In this document: piece by piece, positions 24,339-33,963 of the stretch
Position numbering within the stretch: the stretch's first letter is position 1
How the letters are laid out: each line of letters starts with the position of its first letter
Assembly (NCBI GenBank): GCA_945830055.1
Contig: CALZXH010000011.1
Location: 1 to 43,540, forward strand
Reading direction: 5' to 3'
DNA length: 43,540 nucleotides
DNA from: an uncultured Prevotella sp.
GTDB taxonomy: Bacteria; Bacteroidota; Bacteroidia; Bacteroidales; Bacteroidaceae
Position numbers and translations under genes: made by a program
The notes under the pieces: model-generated
The model's input: only the letters and a program-made list of their open reading frames with translations
Databases searched by the model: none
Told to the model about the DNA's origin: nothing

Positions 24339-25211
24339 ATGACACGAACCATCCATTTCACAAAAATGCACGGAGCCGGCAATGACTACATCTATGTAAA
24401 TACGATGAAAGAGCATGTCGGGAATCCAGAGGCTGCAGCGATACAGTGGAGCGCTCCGCACACGGGTATTGGCAGCGATGGTTTGGTGCTCATTGGAAAG
24501 TCGCCGGTACCTGAAGCCGATTTCTCAATGCGCATATTCAATGCCGACGGATCGGAAGCCATGATGTGTGGCAACGCCTCAAGGTGCATAGGCAAGTACT
24601 TATACGAAAAAGGGATGACAAATGCCACGGAGATAAGGCTGCTTACCCTGTCAGGGGTGAAAGTGCTGAAACTGCATGTGGACGAAGACAATAAGGTGGA
24701 AAGCGTTACGGTTGATATGCTGGAACCTGCGTTGGAAAACAAAGCCCAACTGGCAGTGGAACCCGATGGTAATCATGAAATAGAGATCAAGGTGGAAGGC
24801 GGCGTGTTCAAAGGCACTTTCGTTTCGATGGGAAATCCGCACTTCGTGACCTTTGTGAACGATGTGGAAGGCATGGACATTGCTAAATGGGGTGTGCTGA
24901 TGGAACACCATCCTGCTTTTCCTGAACGCTGCAACATAGAGTTTGCACAGCTCACCGGCGAGGGTGTTTTAAGAACCCGCGTGTGGGAGAGGGGAAGCGG
25001 TATCACTATGGCATGCGGCACCGGTGCCTGCGCCACTGCTGTAGCGGCAGCCGTAACAGGAAGGAATGGCAGACAGGCAACGATAGTGATGGATGGAGGT
25101 ACGCTTGAGATAGCATGGAGCGAGGATGACAATCATGTATATATGAGCGGTCCGGCTGCTTTTGCTTTTGAAGGTGATATCGCTCTGCCAGAAGAAGATA
25201 ATCGAGAATAG
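24339..25211 (+). CDS. dapF: Diaminopimelate epimerase
   Basis: 290 residues. It converts LL- to meso-diaminopimelate for lysine and peptidoglycan. The two catalytic cysteines are Cys77 in MMCGNASRC and Cys226 in MACGTGACA. The N-terminal [12 protein letters not shown] and [11 protein letters not shown] are family signatures. The fold is two similar alpha/beta domains and the protein is cytoplasmic. It sits 39 nt upstream of dapL, which supplies its substrate, and the two form a unit. Confidence 0.97.
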   Translation: MTRTIHFTKMHGAGNDYIYVNTMKEHVGNPEAAAIQWSAPHTGIGSDGLVLIGKSPVPEADFSMRIFNADGSEAMMCGNASRCIGKYLYEKGMTNATEIRLLTLSGVKVLKLHVDEDNKVESVTVDMLEPALENKAQLAVEPDGNHEIEIKVEGGVFKGTFVSMGNPHFVTFVNDVEGMDIAKWGVLMEHHPAFPERCNIEFAQLTGEGVLRTRVWERGSGITMACGTGACATAVAAAVTGRNGRQATIVMDGGTLEIAWSEDDNHVYMSGPAAFAFEGDIALPEEDNRE

Positions 25212-25250
25212 CAAACTTCAATATAATAACCAACAAAAAGAACTGATAAT

Positions 25251-26480
25251 ATGGCATTAGTAAACGAACATTTCTTGAAATTGCCGAACAACTACCTGTT
25301 CGCTGACATCGCCAAAAAGGTGAATGCCTTTAAGGTGTCTCACCCTCATGCCAACGTAATCAGCTTGGGTATCGGTGACGTGACGCAGCCACTGTGTCCT
25401 GCCGTGCTCGAAGCCATGCACAAGGCGGTGGAAGAGATGGGTAGTAAAGACTCATTTAGGGGTTACGGACCAGAACAAGGCTATGCCTTCCTTCGGGAAG
25501 CCATCGTGAAGAACGACTATCTTCCCAGAGGCATCCATCTAGACCCCTCGGAGGTTTTTGTGAACGATGGAGCCAAGAGTGATACGGGCAACATACAGGA
25601 ACTGGTGAGATGGGACAACAGCATCGGTGTTACCGACCCCATCTATCCTGTATATATTGACTCTAATGTAATGATAGGAAGAGCCGGTGTGGTACAAGAC
25701 GGCAAGTGGAGCAATGTGGTGTATATGCCATGTACGGCAGAAAACAATTTCACTCCGCAGATTCCCGACCGCAGGGTAGATATCATCTATCTATGCTATC
25801 CCAACAACCCCACGGGAACGGTGATATCCAAGGAAGAACTGAGAAAGTGGGTGAACTATGCGCTGAAAAACGACACCCTGATATTCTATGATGCCGCCTA
25901 TGAAGCCTATATACGTGAAGACCATGTGCCACACTCCATCTATGAGATAAAGGGAGCGAGAAAAGTGGCCATCGAATTCAGGAGTTATTCCAAGACGGCA
26001 GGCTTCACAGGTGTAAGATGCGGTTATACCGTGGTTCCAAAGGAACTGACAGCCGCTACTATCAGCGGAGAACGTGTGCCTCTGAATCCTCTTTGGAATC
26101 GCAGGCAGTGTACCAAGTTCAACGGTACCAGCTATATCAGTCAGAAGGCTGCCGAAGCCACCTATTCCCCAGAGGGCAAAGAGCAGGTGAAAGAAGTGAT
26201 AGACTACTATATGACCAATGCCGAGATGATGCGTAATACGCTCACCTCACTGGGAATACAGGTATTTGGCGGCAAGAACGCTCCTTACCTGTGGGTGAAG
26301 ACTCCCGACGGTTCTGGCAGTTGGCGATTCTTTGAGCAGTTGCTCTATAATGCCCATGTGGTGTGTACGCCTGGTGTGGGCTTCGGTCCGAGTGGTGAGG
26401 GATATATCCGTCTGACCGCATTCGGCGATCGCAACAACTGTGAAGAGGCGATGGAACGCCTGACCAAATGGCTGAAATAA
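25251..26480 (+). CDS. dapL: LL-diaminopimelate aminotransferase
   Basis: 409 residues, the usual size. It transaminates tetrahydrodipicolinate directly to LL-diaminopimelate with glutamate as amino donor, bypassing the succinylase and acetylase routes. The PLP lysine is Lys248 in SYSKTAGFTGVRCGY. Cofactor-binding motifs LCYPNNPTG and FYDAAYEAYI are present, and the N-terminal FLKLPNNYLFADIAKKV is distinctive for DapL. Its glutamate demand and position beside glutamine synthetase and the ammonium transporters link it to the nitrogen island. Confidence 0.97.
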   Translation: MALVNEHFLKLPNNYLFADIAKKVNAFKVSHPHANVISLGIGDVTQPLCPAVLEAMHKAVEEMGSKDSFRGYGPEQGYAFLREAIVKNDYLPRGIHLDPSEVFVNDGAKSDTGNIQELVRWDNSIGVTDPIYPVYIDSNVMIGRAGVVQDGKWSNVVYMPCTAENNFTPQIPDRRVDIIYLCYPNNPTGTVISKEELRKWVNYALKNDTLIFYDAAYEAYIREDHVPHSIYEIKGARKVAIEFRSYSKTAGFTGVRCGYTVVPKELTAATISGERVPLNPLWNRRQCTKFNGTSYISQKAAEATYSPEGKEQVKEVIDYYMTNAEMMRNTLTSLGIQVFGGKNAPYLWVKTPDGSGSWRFFEQLLYNAHVVCTPGVGFGPSGEGYIRLTAFGDRNNCEEAMERLTKWLK

Positions 26481-26576
26481 ACGGCAACGGCAACACAGGC
26501 ACACTTCACAACACAAATGCAGAAACCATACAACACAACACAAAATAAAACACAGTTTAATTTAAAAATTTAGGTT

Positions 26577-27305
26577 ATGAAAAATGTAAAAAGATTGGGT
26601 ATCGCAGCAATGATGCTGCTGGCCAGTGTGAGCACTGTGAGTGCACAGGACAATTTGGAAGCAACTGTATCTGCTGACGCCGTTTCCAGCTATATTTGGC
26701 GTGGACAGGAATTGGGCGGTGTTAGTTTCCAGCCTACTTTGGGTGTCTCGTACAAGGGAGTATCTCTCAGTGCATGGGGCAATGTGGGACTGGAAAGAAC
26801 AGATGCCAAAGAACTTGACCTGACTTTGGCTTATTCCATCGGTGGTTTTAATATCGGTGTGACCGACTACTGGTTCTCTGGTGTTTCAGGTGATGGCGAT
26901 CGTTATTTCATGTATGAAGCACACCGTACAAGTCATGTATTTGAGGCAAACATCGGTTATGACTTCGGTTTTGCAGCCATCCAGTGGTACACCAACTTTG
27001 CAGGAAACGACTATCGCACCAAAGACAACGGTGAACCAACACATGCCTATTCATCTTATGTTGAGGTATCGGCACCTTTCACCGCAGGAGGTGTGGATTG
27101 GGTAGCTGCTGTAGGTGCTGCTCCCTTCAAGAGCTCTTCGGTATATGGAGACAACCAGAAGTTTGCTGTAATCAATGCCTCTCTCAAGGCTAGCAAGGAT
27201 ATCCAGGTAACTCCTACCTTCAGCGTGCCCGTATTTGCGCAGTTGGCTGCCAACCCCTATACACAGAAAGCCTATATGGTGTTTGGTTTTACCCTCAGAC
27301 CATAA
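26577..27305 (+). CDS. TorF-family-like outer-membrane beta-barrel protein
   Basis: 242 residues with a signal peptide (LGIAAMMLLASVSTVSA, mature from QDNLEAT). The mature protein is made of alternating amphipathic strands with aromatic girdle residues (SYIWRGQELGG, VSLSAWGNVGLE, YDFGFAAIQWYTNFAG) and ends in VFGFTLRP, an aromatic outer-membrane C-terminus. The YIWRG motif after the first strand is typical of the Gcw_chp/TorF family of putative porins. Function is not established. Its place between dapL and glnN suggests a role in taking up a nitrogenous solute under nitrogen control, which is inference. Confidence 0.75.
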   Translation: MKNVKRLGIAAMMLLASVSTVSAQDNLEATVSADAVSSYIWRGQELGGVSFQPTLGVSYKGVSLSAWGNVGLERTDAKELDLTLAYSIGGFNIGVTDYWFSGVSGDGDRYFMYEAHRTSHVFEANIGYDFGFAAIQWYTNFAGNDYRTKDNGEPTHAYSSYVEVSAPFTAGGVDWVAAVGAAPFKSSSVYGDNQKFAVINASLKASKDIQVTPTFSVPVFAQLAANPYTQKAYMVFGFTLRP

Positions 27306-27327
27306 GTTAGTCAACAAAACATATACC

Positions 27328-27362
27328 TTTTCGGAGCAGCGTATCAAACGCTGTTCCGAAAA
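27328..27362 (+). terminator. Strong hairpin between the porin gene and glnN
   Basis: TTTTCGGAGCAGCGT (27328-27342) pairs with ACGCTGTTCCGAAAA (27348-27362) around an ATCAA loop: 15 pairs with one G-T wobble. The A/T ends provide a U-rich side on either strand. It may end the dapF-dapL-porin transcript or attenuate glnN. Confidence 0.7.
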
Positions 27363-27448
27363 CAAAAGCCAAAGTGCCTTGTGGAGCGGATCCAGGTAAA
27401 TGATGAGATAAAAGAAATAGAAAAACAATCACATAAAACTTTTAAACA

Positions 27449-29638
27449 ATGACAAATTTAAGATTTCAGGTTGTAGGCGAGGCCTTCAAGAAAAAGGCTC
27501 TCGAAGTGAAAGCGCCCACAGAGCGCCCTTACGAATACTTTGGAAAAAAAGTATTCAACCGTGAGAAGATGTATAAGTATCTTCCCAAAGATGTTTATGA
27601 AAAAATGGTTGACGTGATTGACAATGGAACACGTTTGGACCGCTCTATAGCTGATGCTGTGGCTGCTGGTATCAAACAGTGGGCTGTTGAGAATGGCGTT
27701 ACTCACTATACACACTGGTTCCAGCCTCTTACAGAAGGTACTGCAGAGAAGCACGACTCTTTTATAGAGCACGACGGCAAGGGCGGTATGGTAGAGGAAT
27801 TCTCAGGAAAACTGCTGGTACAGCAGGAACCCGATGCCTCTTCTTTCCCCAGCGGCGGTATTCGTAATACTTTCGAGGCTCGCGGTTATTCTGCATGGGA
27901 CCCCACATCGCCCGTGTTCATCATGGACGACACCCTCTGTATCCCTACGATCTTCATCTCTTATACAGGTGAGGCACTGGACTACAAGGCACCTTTGCTA
28001 CGTACCCTGCGTGCCGTGAATACGGCAGCCACAGAAGTGTGCCACTATTTCTATCCTGAGGTGAAGAAGGTACAGAGCAATCTGGGTTGGGAGCAGGAGT
28101 ACTTCCTGGTGGATGAAGGACTCTATTCCGCTCGTCCTGATCTGCTGCTTACCGGTCGTACCTTGATGGGTCATGACTCTGCCAAGAACCAGCAGATGGA
28201 AGACCACTACTTCGGTACTATCCCCAACCGCGTACAGGCCTTTATGAAGGACTTGGAGATACAGGCATTGGAGTTGGGCATCCCCTGCAAGACACGTCAC
28301 AATGAGGTGGCTCCCAACCAGTTTGAGGTGGCTCCTATCTTTGAAGAAACCAATCTTGCTGTTGACCACAACATGTTGCTGATGCTTCTGATGAAGAAGG
28401 TGGCACGCAAGCATGGTTTCAGAGCCCTTTTGCATGAGAAGCCCTTTGCAGGTATCAACGGATCAGGTAAGCACAATAACTGGAGTCTCTCTACCGATAC
28501 CGGCGTATTGTTGCACGCTCCTGGAAAAACCCCGATGGACAACCTGCGCTTCGTGACCTTCATCGTTGAGACACTGATGGGTGTATATAAGCACAACGGA
28601 CTTATCAAAGCCAGTATCATGAGTGCCACAAACGCACACCGTCTGGGTGCCAACGAGGCTCCTCCTGCTATCATCTCTTCGTTCCTGGGCAAACAGCTCA
28701 GCGAACTGCTCGACCATATTGAAGTAAGTGATACTGAAGAACTGTTCAACATGGCAGGCAAGCAGGGCATGACTATGGATATTCCTGAGATTCCTGAATT
28801 GCTCATTGACAATACTGACCGTAACCGTACTTCACCCTTCGCCTTTACCGGTAACCGTTTCGAGTTCCGTGCCGTGGGTTCTGAAGCCAACTGCGCATCA
28901 GCTATGATAGCCCTCAACTCTGCTGTGGCAGAAGCGTTGAACGACTTCAAGGTGCGTGTGGATGCACTCATCGCCAAAGGAGCAGACACCACCAAGGCCA
29001 TCATCGATGTTATCAGAGAAGACATCAAGACCTGCAAGCCCATACGTTTCGACGGCAACGGATATAGCGACGAGTGGGTGGAAGAGGCTACCAAGCGTGG
29101 ATTGGATGTAGAGAAGAGTTGTCCTGTTATCTTCGAGCGTTATCTGGACAAGGAAAGCATTTCCATGTTCGAGTCTTTGGGTGTGATGTCACAGAAAGAA
29201 CTTGAGGCCCGCAACGAGGTGAAATGGGAAACCTATACCAAGAAGATTCAGATAGAGGCACGTGTGATGGGTGATTTGTCAATGAACCACATCATTCCTG
29301 TTGCTACCCACTATCAGAGCAAATTGTTGAAAAACGTAGAGAATATGCGCAATATCTTCTCGAAAGAAAAGGCAGAAATCCTCTCGGCCCGCAACATGAA
29401 GATCATTGAGGAAATTGCCGAGCGTACAGCTATCATCGAGAAGGGAGTTGAAGACTTGGTGAATGCACGTAAGGTGGCAAACAAGATAGAGAATGAGCAC
29501 GACAAGGCCATTGCCTACCATGACAATGTGGCGCCGCTCATGGAGTCTATCCGCTACCACATCGATAAACTGGAACTCATTGTGGAAGATGACCTGTGGA
29601 CCTTGCCCAAGTACCGCGAGTTGTTGTTTATCAGATAA
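27449..29638 (+). CDS. glnN: Type III glutamine synthetase
   Basis: 729 residues, the length of GSIII, much longer than GSI. It makes glutamine from glutamate, ammonia and ATP. Motifs in order: THYTHWFQPLTEGTAEKHDSF, GYSAWDPTSPVFI, LGWEQEYFLVD with a metal-binding Glu, RHNEVAPNQFEVAPIFEE, GSGKHNNWSLST with the ATP-site residues, and RTSPFAFTGNRFEFR. The C-terminal 120 residues are helical and GSIII-specific. The cytoplasmic enzyme forms double-hexamer rings in relatives. It is placed so that the ammonium transporters and PII lie on one side, suggesting common nitrogen control. The gene is preceded by a hairpin and followed by a terminator. Confidence 0.97.
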   Translation: MTNLRFQVVGEAFKKKALEVKAPTERPYEYFGKKVFNREKMYKYLPKDVYEKMVDVIDNGTRLDRSIADAVAAGIKQWAVENGVTHYTHWFQPLTEGTAEKHDSFIEHDGKGGMVEEFSGKLLVQQEPDASSFPSGGIRNTFEARGYSAWDPTSPVFIMDDTLCIPTIFISYTGEALDYKAPLLRTLRAVNTAATEVCHYFYPEVKKVQSNLGWEQEYFLVDEGLYSARPDLLLTGRTLMGHDSAKNQQMEDHYFGTIPNRVQAFMKDLEIQALELGIPCKTRHNEVAPNQFEVAPIFEETNLAVDHNMLLMLLMKKVARKHGFRALLHEKPFAGINGSGKHNNWSLSTDTGVLLHAPGKTPMDNLRFVTFIVETLMGVYKHNGLIKASIMSATNAHRLGANEAPPAIISSFLGKQLSELLDHIEVSDTEELFNMAGKQGMTMDIPEIPELLIDNTDRNRTSPFAFTGNRFEFRAVGSEANCASAMIALNSAVAEALNDFKVRVDALIAKGADTTKAIIDVIREDIKTCKPIRFDGNGYSDEWVEEATKRGLDVEKSCPVIFERYLDKESISMFESLGVMSQKELEARNEVKWETYTKKIQIEARVMGDLSMNHIIPVATHYQSKLLKNVENMRNIFSKEKAEILSARNMKIIEEIAERTAIIEKGVEDLVNARKVANKIENEHDKAIAYHDNVAPLMESIRYHIDKLELIVEDDLWTLPKYRELLFIR

Positions 29639-29755
29639 ATGATGCAGGTCTGACGGCAACGCATTATCAGAAAGCGTCAGTCTGTCAGCAATACCTGATA
29701 AAACCTATCACATCAGACAATCTATTTCTTTTTTTGGTTGTTTGAAGTTTGCGGC

Positions 29756-29788
29756 GGGGAGCAACTGTGAAGTTGCTCCTCGTTTTTT
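29756..29788 (+). terminator. Intrinsic terminator of glnN
   Basis: GGGGAGCAAC (29756-29765) pairs with GTTGCTCCTC (29772-29781), with one G-T wobble, around the loop TGTGAA, followed by G and six T residues (29783-29788). It is the clearest rho-independent terminator in the window. Confidence 0.85.
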
Positions 29789-29904
29789 ATGCGCATTTCT
29801 TTCGTCAACTCATTTTTTTGCTGTATCTTCGTGGCGAAAAGTATTCCAGCAAACGATGGAATCTCTGTTAAACCTCTGCGTCATGGCAGTCTAATACTAT
29901 AATC

Positions 29905-31695
29905 ATGAAAAAACTTCTCTTTACCCTCGGGTTGTTGGTAGTGGCTATGAGCGCTTCTGCAGGTGATATCTACGTGTCGGCAAATCGTGGCAGCGACAAG
30001 GCTGAAGGTACGGCTGATGCTCCTTTCAGTACATTGTACAGGGCATTGAAAGAGGCACGCGAATGGCGACGCCTTAATGACGTGCGCGTTGAGGGTGGTA
30101 TCCGCATCCTGATGGAGGGAGGTACCTATTCGCTCTATAAGCCTGTGTTCATCCGTCCTGAGGACAGCGGCACTCCGCAGTCGCCTACGGTGATATGTGC
30201 CGCTAAGGGACAGGTACCCGTTATCAGTGGCGGCATGAAGGTGACCGGGTGGCAGCCGGCACCAGCCGATGACCGTATTCCCATGGCTGCAAGGGGCAAG
30301 GTCTGGGTGAGCGAAGCGCCTATGAAAGCTAATCAGGTAGTGCCTGTTGCACAGATGTATGTCAACGGATGCAAGGCAGAGCGTGCCAAACAGTTTTCGG
30401 GTGACCGCATGGAGCGTATGATTGATTTAGACAAGGAATATGAGACGATAACCATTCCTACCCCCTCATTCCCTGTAGCGCATGCTTCCCATCTGCAGAT
30501 GCTGGTACACCAGCGTTGGGCAATAGCCTTGTTGCGGGTAAGGGAGATGCAGAATATGGGCAACGGTACTACCCGTGTATTGTTTCATCAGCCGGAAAGT
30601 GAACTGGAGTTTGCACATCCTTGGCCCCAGCCGGTGATAGATGGTGAGCGTGGCAATTCAGCCTTTTATCTGACCAATGCCTTGGAATTGCTTGATGAAC
30701 CCGGCGAATGGTATCAGGATTTGCCTTCCGGACGCATATATTACTATCCTCGGGAGGGAGAGAAAATGCAGCAGGCTGAGGTAGTGGTGCCCTGTCTGTC
30801 GCAGTTGGTGCAGTTGGCAGGCAGCCGGGAGCGTCCTGTAAGTCATCTGCGTTTCGAGAATATCTCTTTTGCCTTTGCAGCGTGGACGCGTCCGCTCTTT
30901 GAAGGACATGTCACCCTGCAGGGTGGTTTCCGCCTCTTGGATGCCTACAAACTGCCGCAGGCAGGCGTATTCCATAAGTCCCAATTGGAGAATCAAGCAT
31001 GGATAGCCCGTCCGGAGGCAGCTGTGGATGCCTGTTTTGCACATGATATCACGTTCGAGAACTGCGTGTTCAGACATGTTGGTGCTACAGCTCTTGATCT
31101 TCGCTATGCTGTTCGTCATGCCCGTGTGTGGGGCTGTCTTTTTGATGATATAGGCGGAACAGCCTTGATGGCAGGCTACTTTGGCGAACAGGGTTTCGAG
31201 ACCCATATCCCCTATCACCCGCAAGTAAGCGATGACTTGTGTGCCTACCTGCATATTGCGGGCAACACCATTCATGACACATCCAACGAGGATTGGGGCT
31301 GTGCCGCGGTGAGTGCGGGCTATGTGAGTAACACCGACATACTGAACAATAAGGTGGAGCACACCAACTATTCCGGCATCTGCGTGGGATGGGGATGGAC
31401 AGCCTTGAAATGCGGCATGCAGTGCAACCGTATCGAGGGAAATGTGGTGAGCGACTATGCCCGTAAACTGTACGATGCCGGGGGCATCTATACTCTTTCT
31501 AATCAACCTGGCTCGGTAATACAGCGCAATACCATTTCGGCTCCCTATCCTGCACCCTATGCCACCAACCACAGGGCATTCTGCATCTATTTCGATGAAG
31601 CTACTGACGGCTTTACCGTAAGCGACAATGTGATGGTGAAGGGCAGTTACGGTTACAACTGTCCTGGCCCTGATCTTATAGTGAAAGATAACTAA
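29905..31695 (+). CDS. Secreted right-handed beta-helix protein, GH141-like glycoside hydrolase candidate
   Basis: 596 residues with a signal peptide (KKLLFTLGLLVVAMSASA). The mature start GDIYVSANRGSDKAEGTADAPFSTL is typical of secreted parallel beta-helix enzymes. A jelly-roll-like insert (about 90-260) is followed by helix coils rich in N-x-I/V and G patterns (HLRFENISFAFAAW, ITFENCVFRHVGATALDL, AGNTIHDTSNEDWGCAAVS, DILNNKVEHTNYSGICVGWGW). The layout recalls GH141, whose known member acts on fucosides of plant pectin, but GH120 or another helix family is possible. It starts a unit with GH31 and the corrinoid fusion protein, 15 nt apart from the former. Confidence 0.6.
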   Translation: MKKLLFTLGLLVVAMSASAGDIYVSANRGSDKAEGTADAPFSTLYRALKEAREWRRLNDVRVEGGIRILMEGGTYSLYKPVFIRPEDSGTPQSPTVICAAKGQVPVISGGMKVTGWQPAPADDRIPMAARGKVWVSEAPMKANQVVPVAQMYVNGCKAERAKQFSGDRMERMIDLDKEYETITIPTPSFPVAHASHLQMLVHQRWAIALLRVREMQNMGNGTTRVLFHQPESELEFAHPWPQPVIDGERGNSAFYLTNALELLDEPGEWYQDLPSGRIYYYPREGEKMQQAEVVVPCLSQLVQLAGSRERPVSHLRFENISFAFAAWTRPLFEGHVTLQGGFRLLDAYKLPQAGVFHKSQLENQAWIARPEAAVDACFAHDITFENCVFRHVGATALDLRYAVRHARVWGCLFDDIGGTALMAGYFGEQGFETHIPYHPQVSDDLCAYLHIAGNTIHDTSNEDWGCAAVSAGYVSNTDILNNKVEHTNYSGICVGWGWTALKCGMQCNRIEGNVVSDYARKLYDAGGIYTLSNQPGSVIQRNTISAPYPAPYATNHRAFCIYFDEATDGFTVSDNVMVKGSYGYNCPGPDLIVKDN

Positions 31696-31710
31696 CAATA
31701 AACAAACCAA

Positions 31711-33963
31711 ATGATACCCACAAACTATTATCTTTTCGACTTTCTTGACTTTGACGAGAACCTTTCCAAGCAAGAGTCTTTATGGAAGGCTTGTCAACCT
31801 ACTTCTGTAACGGAGAATAAGGGTGATATATGGGTGACCATCCCCTTCCAGAAGCAGCAGAACTCCAATGATATGGCTCCCGATACCACGGTGGAGCGTG
31901 AAATCTATACTTTGATTATCCGCCAGTATGCTCCCAAGATTATCAGGGTGTTTGCAGCCTTTGACTGTTCGGCTGATGCATTGTTAACAGACAGTGATGA
32001 GATGTTGCAATACAGTGAACGGGTAAAGAAGATGCCACTCCATGTGAAACAGGTGGAAGAAGGATGGCGTATCACCGACGATGAGGGTGTGATGCGTGCT
32101 TTCATCAATATACAGCAACCGCCGTTGCACCGCTGGAGTACTCTGTTGCCAGATCCCCAGGAGACCTTCGATTTGCGCCTCTATCCCGATGGCAAACGTG
32201 AGGTTAGGCTGTCAGCCTATGACCATTTCTCACCACCCCGTTATGATGCCCTTCCTCTGGGCTATTGTAAGACAGGTGACACTGTTGACCGTGCCACCCT
32301 TTCTTTCGAGTGCAAGCCTGATGAGTGCTTTGCCGGTACGGGAGAACGCTTTGCTAAGATGGACCTCAGCGGACAGACATTCTATCTGAAAAATCAGGAC
32401 GGACAGGGAGTGAATAACCGCAGAACCTACAAGAATATTCCGTTCTATCTTTCCAGTAGGATGTATGGTGTGTTTTACCACACCTGTGCCCATGCCAAAC
32501 TGTCGCTGGCGGGTTTCTCCACCCGTTCGGTGGAGTTTATGGAGCGTCAGGCCATGATAGATGCTTTTGTGATTGGCGGCGACCATCCTGAAGAGATATT
32601 GCGCGGATACCGCGACCTTACGGGTTATCCTTCCATGCCTCCGCTTTGGAGTTTTGGCGTGTGGATGAGTCGAATGACCTACTTCAGTGCCGACGAAGTG
32701 GAGGAGATATGCAGACGGATGCGCGAAGAACATTATCCCTGCGATGTGATTCATCTGGACACGGGATGGTTCAAGACCGACTGGCTGTGTGAATGGAAGT
32801 TCAATGAAGAACGCTTCCCCGATCCGGAGGCATTTATCCGCCATCTGAAAGACAATGGCTATCGTGTCACCCTGTGGCAGTTGCCCTATGTAGCGGAAGA
32901 TGCGGAGCAGATTACAGAAGCACGTGAGAACAAGTATATCTGTACCCTGACCAGACAGCAGGCTGGCGACGGCTCCAATTTCTCCGCACTCGACTATGCG
33001 GGTACCATTGACTTCACCAGTGAGAAAGCTACAGAATGGTACAAGGGACTGCTCAGAAACCTGTTGAAAATGGGTGTGGCAGCTATCAAGACCGACTTCG
33101 GTGAGAATATACACATGGATGCCGTTTATGAGAACATGAAGCCCGAACTGCTGAACAACCTTTATGCATTGTTATATCAGAAGGCTGCTTATGAAGTGAC
33201 CAAGGAGGTGACTGGTGACGGCATCGTTTGGGCTAGAGCTGCTTGGGCCGGTTGCCAGCGATATCCCCTCCACTGGGGAGGCGACTCTTGCAGTTCGTGG
33301 GACGGTATGGCAGGTTCGCTCAAGGGCGGTCTCCATTTCGGTTTGTCGGGCTTTGCTTTCTGGAGTCATGATGTTCCTGGCTTCCACAGTCTGCCCAATT
33401 TCATGAATACCTGTGTTCGGGATGATGTTTATGTGCGCTGGACACAGTTCGGTGTCTTCTCGTCACACATCCGCTATCATGGAACCAGCAGGCGTGAACC
33501 ATGGCATTATCCAGCCATTGCGCCTATTGTGAAGAAGTGGTGGAACCTGCGCTACCGGCTGATTCCTTATATCGTGAAGCAGAGCGAGAAAGCCACACAA
33601 AGCGGCAGTACCCTGGTGCAGGCACTTATCTTCCATCATCCTGATAACCGCCTGTGCTGGCACATTGATGATGAATACTACTTTGGCGATGACTTTTTGG
33701 TGGCACCAGTGATGAACAGTGAAAACCGTCGTGACATCTACCTGCCTGAAGGGGAGTGGACACATCTGTTTACCGGTGAGAGATATCACGGTGAACAATG
33801 GCTGCGTGACGTAGAGGTGCCATTGGAGCAGATGCCTGTATTCGTGCGTCAGGGAGCTGTGATTCCCGTTTATCCTGAACATGTGGAGTGTACTGACCAG
33901 ATGGACATGGGCAAGGTACAGCAAATGATTATTGACGAACAATTCAAGGGAATAGTATTATGA
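31711..33963 (+). CDS. GH31 glycosidase, alpha-xylosidase (YicI) type
   Basis: 750 residues, no signal peptide, so likely cytoplasmic and acting on imported oligosaccharides. An N-terminal beta-sandwich precedes the (beta/alpha)8 barrel. The nucleophile is Asp462 in IKTDFGENIHMDA and the acid/base Asp525 in LHWGGDSCSSWDGM. Both contexts are those of YicI-type alpha-xylosidases rather than alpha-glucosidases. Additional barrel motifs are WSFGVWMSRMTYFS and HLDTGWFKTDW. The stop codon overlaps the start of the corrinoid fusion gene (ATGA, 33960-33963), indicating coupled translation, so the released sugar and methyl transfer may be connected. Confidence 0.88.
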   Translation: MIPTNYYLFDFLDFDENLSKQESLWKACQPTSVTENKGDIWVTIPFQKQQNSNDMAPDTTVEREIYTLIIRQYAPKIIRVFAAFDCSADALLTDSDEMLQYSERVKKMPLHVKQVEEGWRITDDEGVMRAFINIQQPPLHRWSTLLPDPQETFDLRLYPDGKREVRLSAYDHFSPPRYDALPLGYCKTGDTVDRATLSFECKPDECFAGTGERFAKMDLSGQTFYLKNQDGQGVNNRRTYKNIPFYLSSRMYGVFYHTCAHAKLSLAGFSTRSVEFMERQAMIDAFVIGGDHPEEILRGYRDLTGYPSMPPLWSFGVWMSRMTYFSADEVEEICRRMREEHYPCDVIHLDTGWFKTDWLCEWKFNEERFPDPEAFIRHLKDNGYRVTLWQLPYVAEDAEQITEARENKYICTLTRQQAGDGSNFSALDYAGTIDFTSEKATEWYKGLLRNLLKMGVAAIKTDFGENIHMDAVYENMKPELLNNLYALLYQKAAYEVTKEVTGDGIVWARAAWAGCQRYPLHWGGDSCSSWDGMAGSLKGGLHFGLSGFAFWSHDVPGFHSLPNFMNTCVRDDVYVRWTQFGVFSSHIRYHGTSRREPWHYPAIAPIVKKWWNLRYRLIPYIVKQSEKATQSGSTLVQALIFHHPDNRLCWHIDDEYYFGDDFLVAPVMNSENRRDIYLPEGEWTHLFTGERYHGEQWLRDVEVPLEQMPVFVRQGAVIPVYPEHVECTDQMDMGKVQQMIIDEQFKGIVL

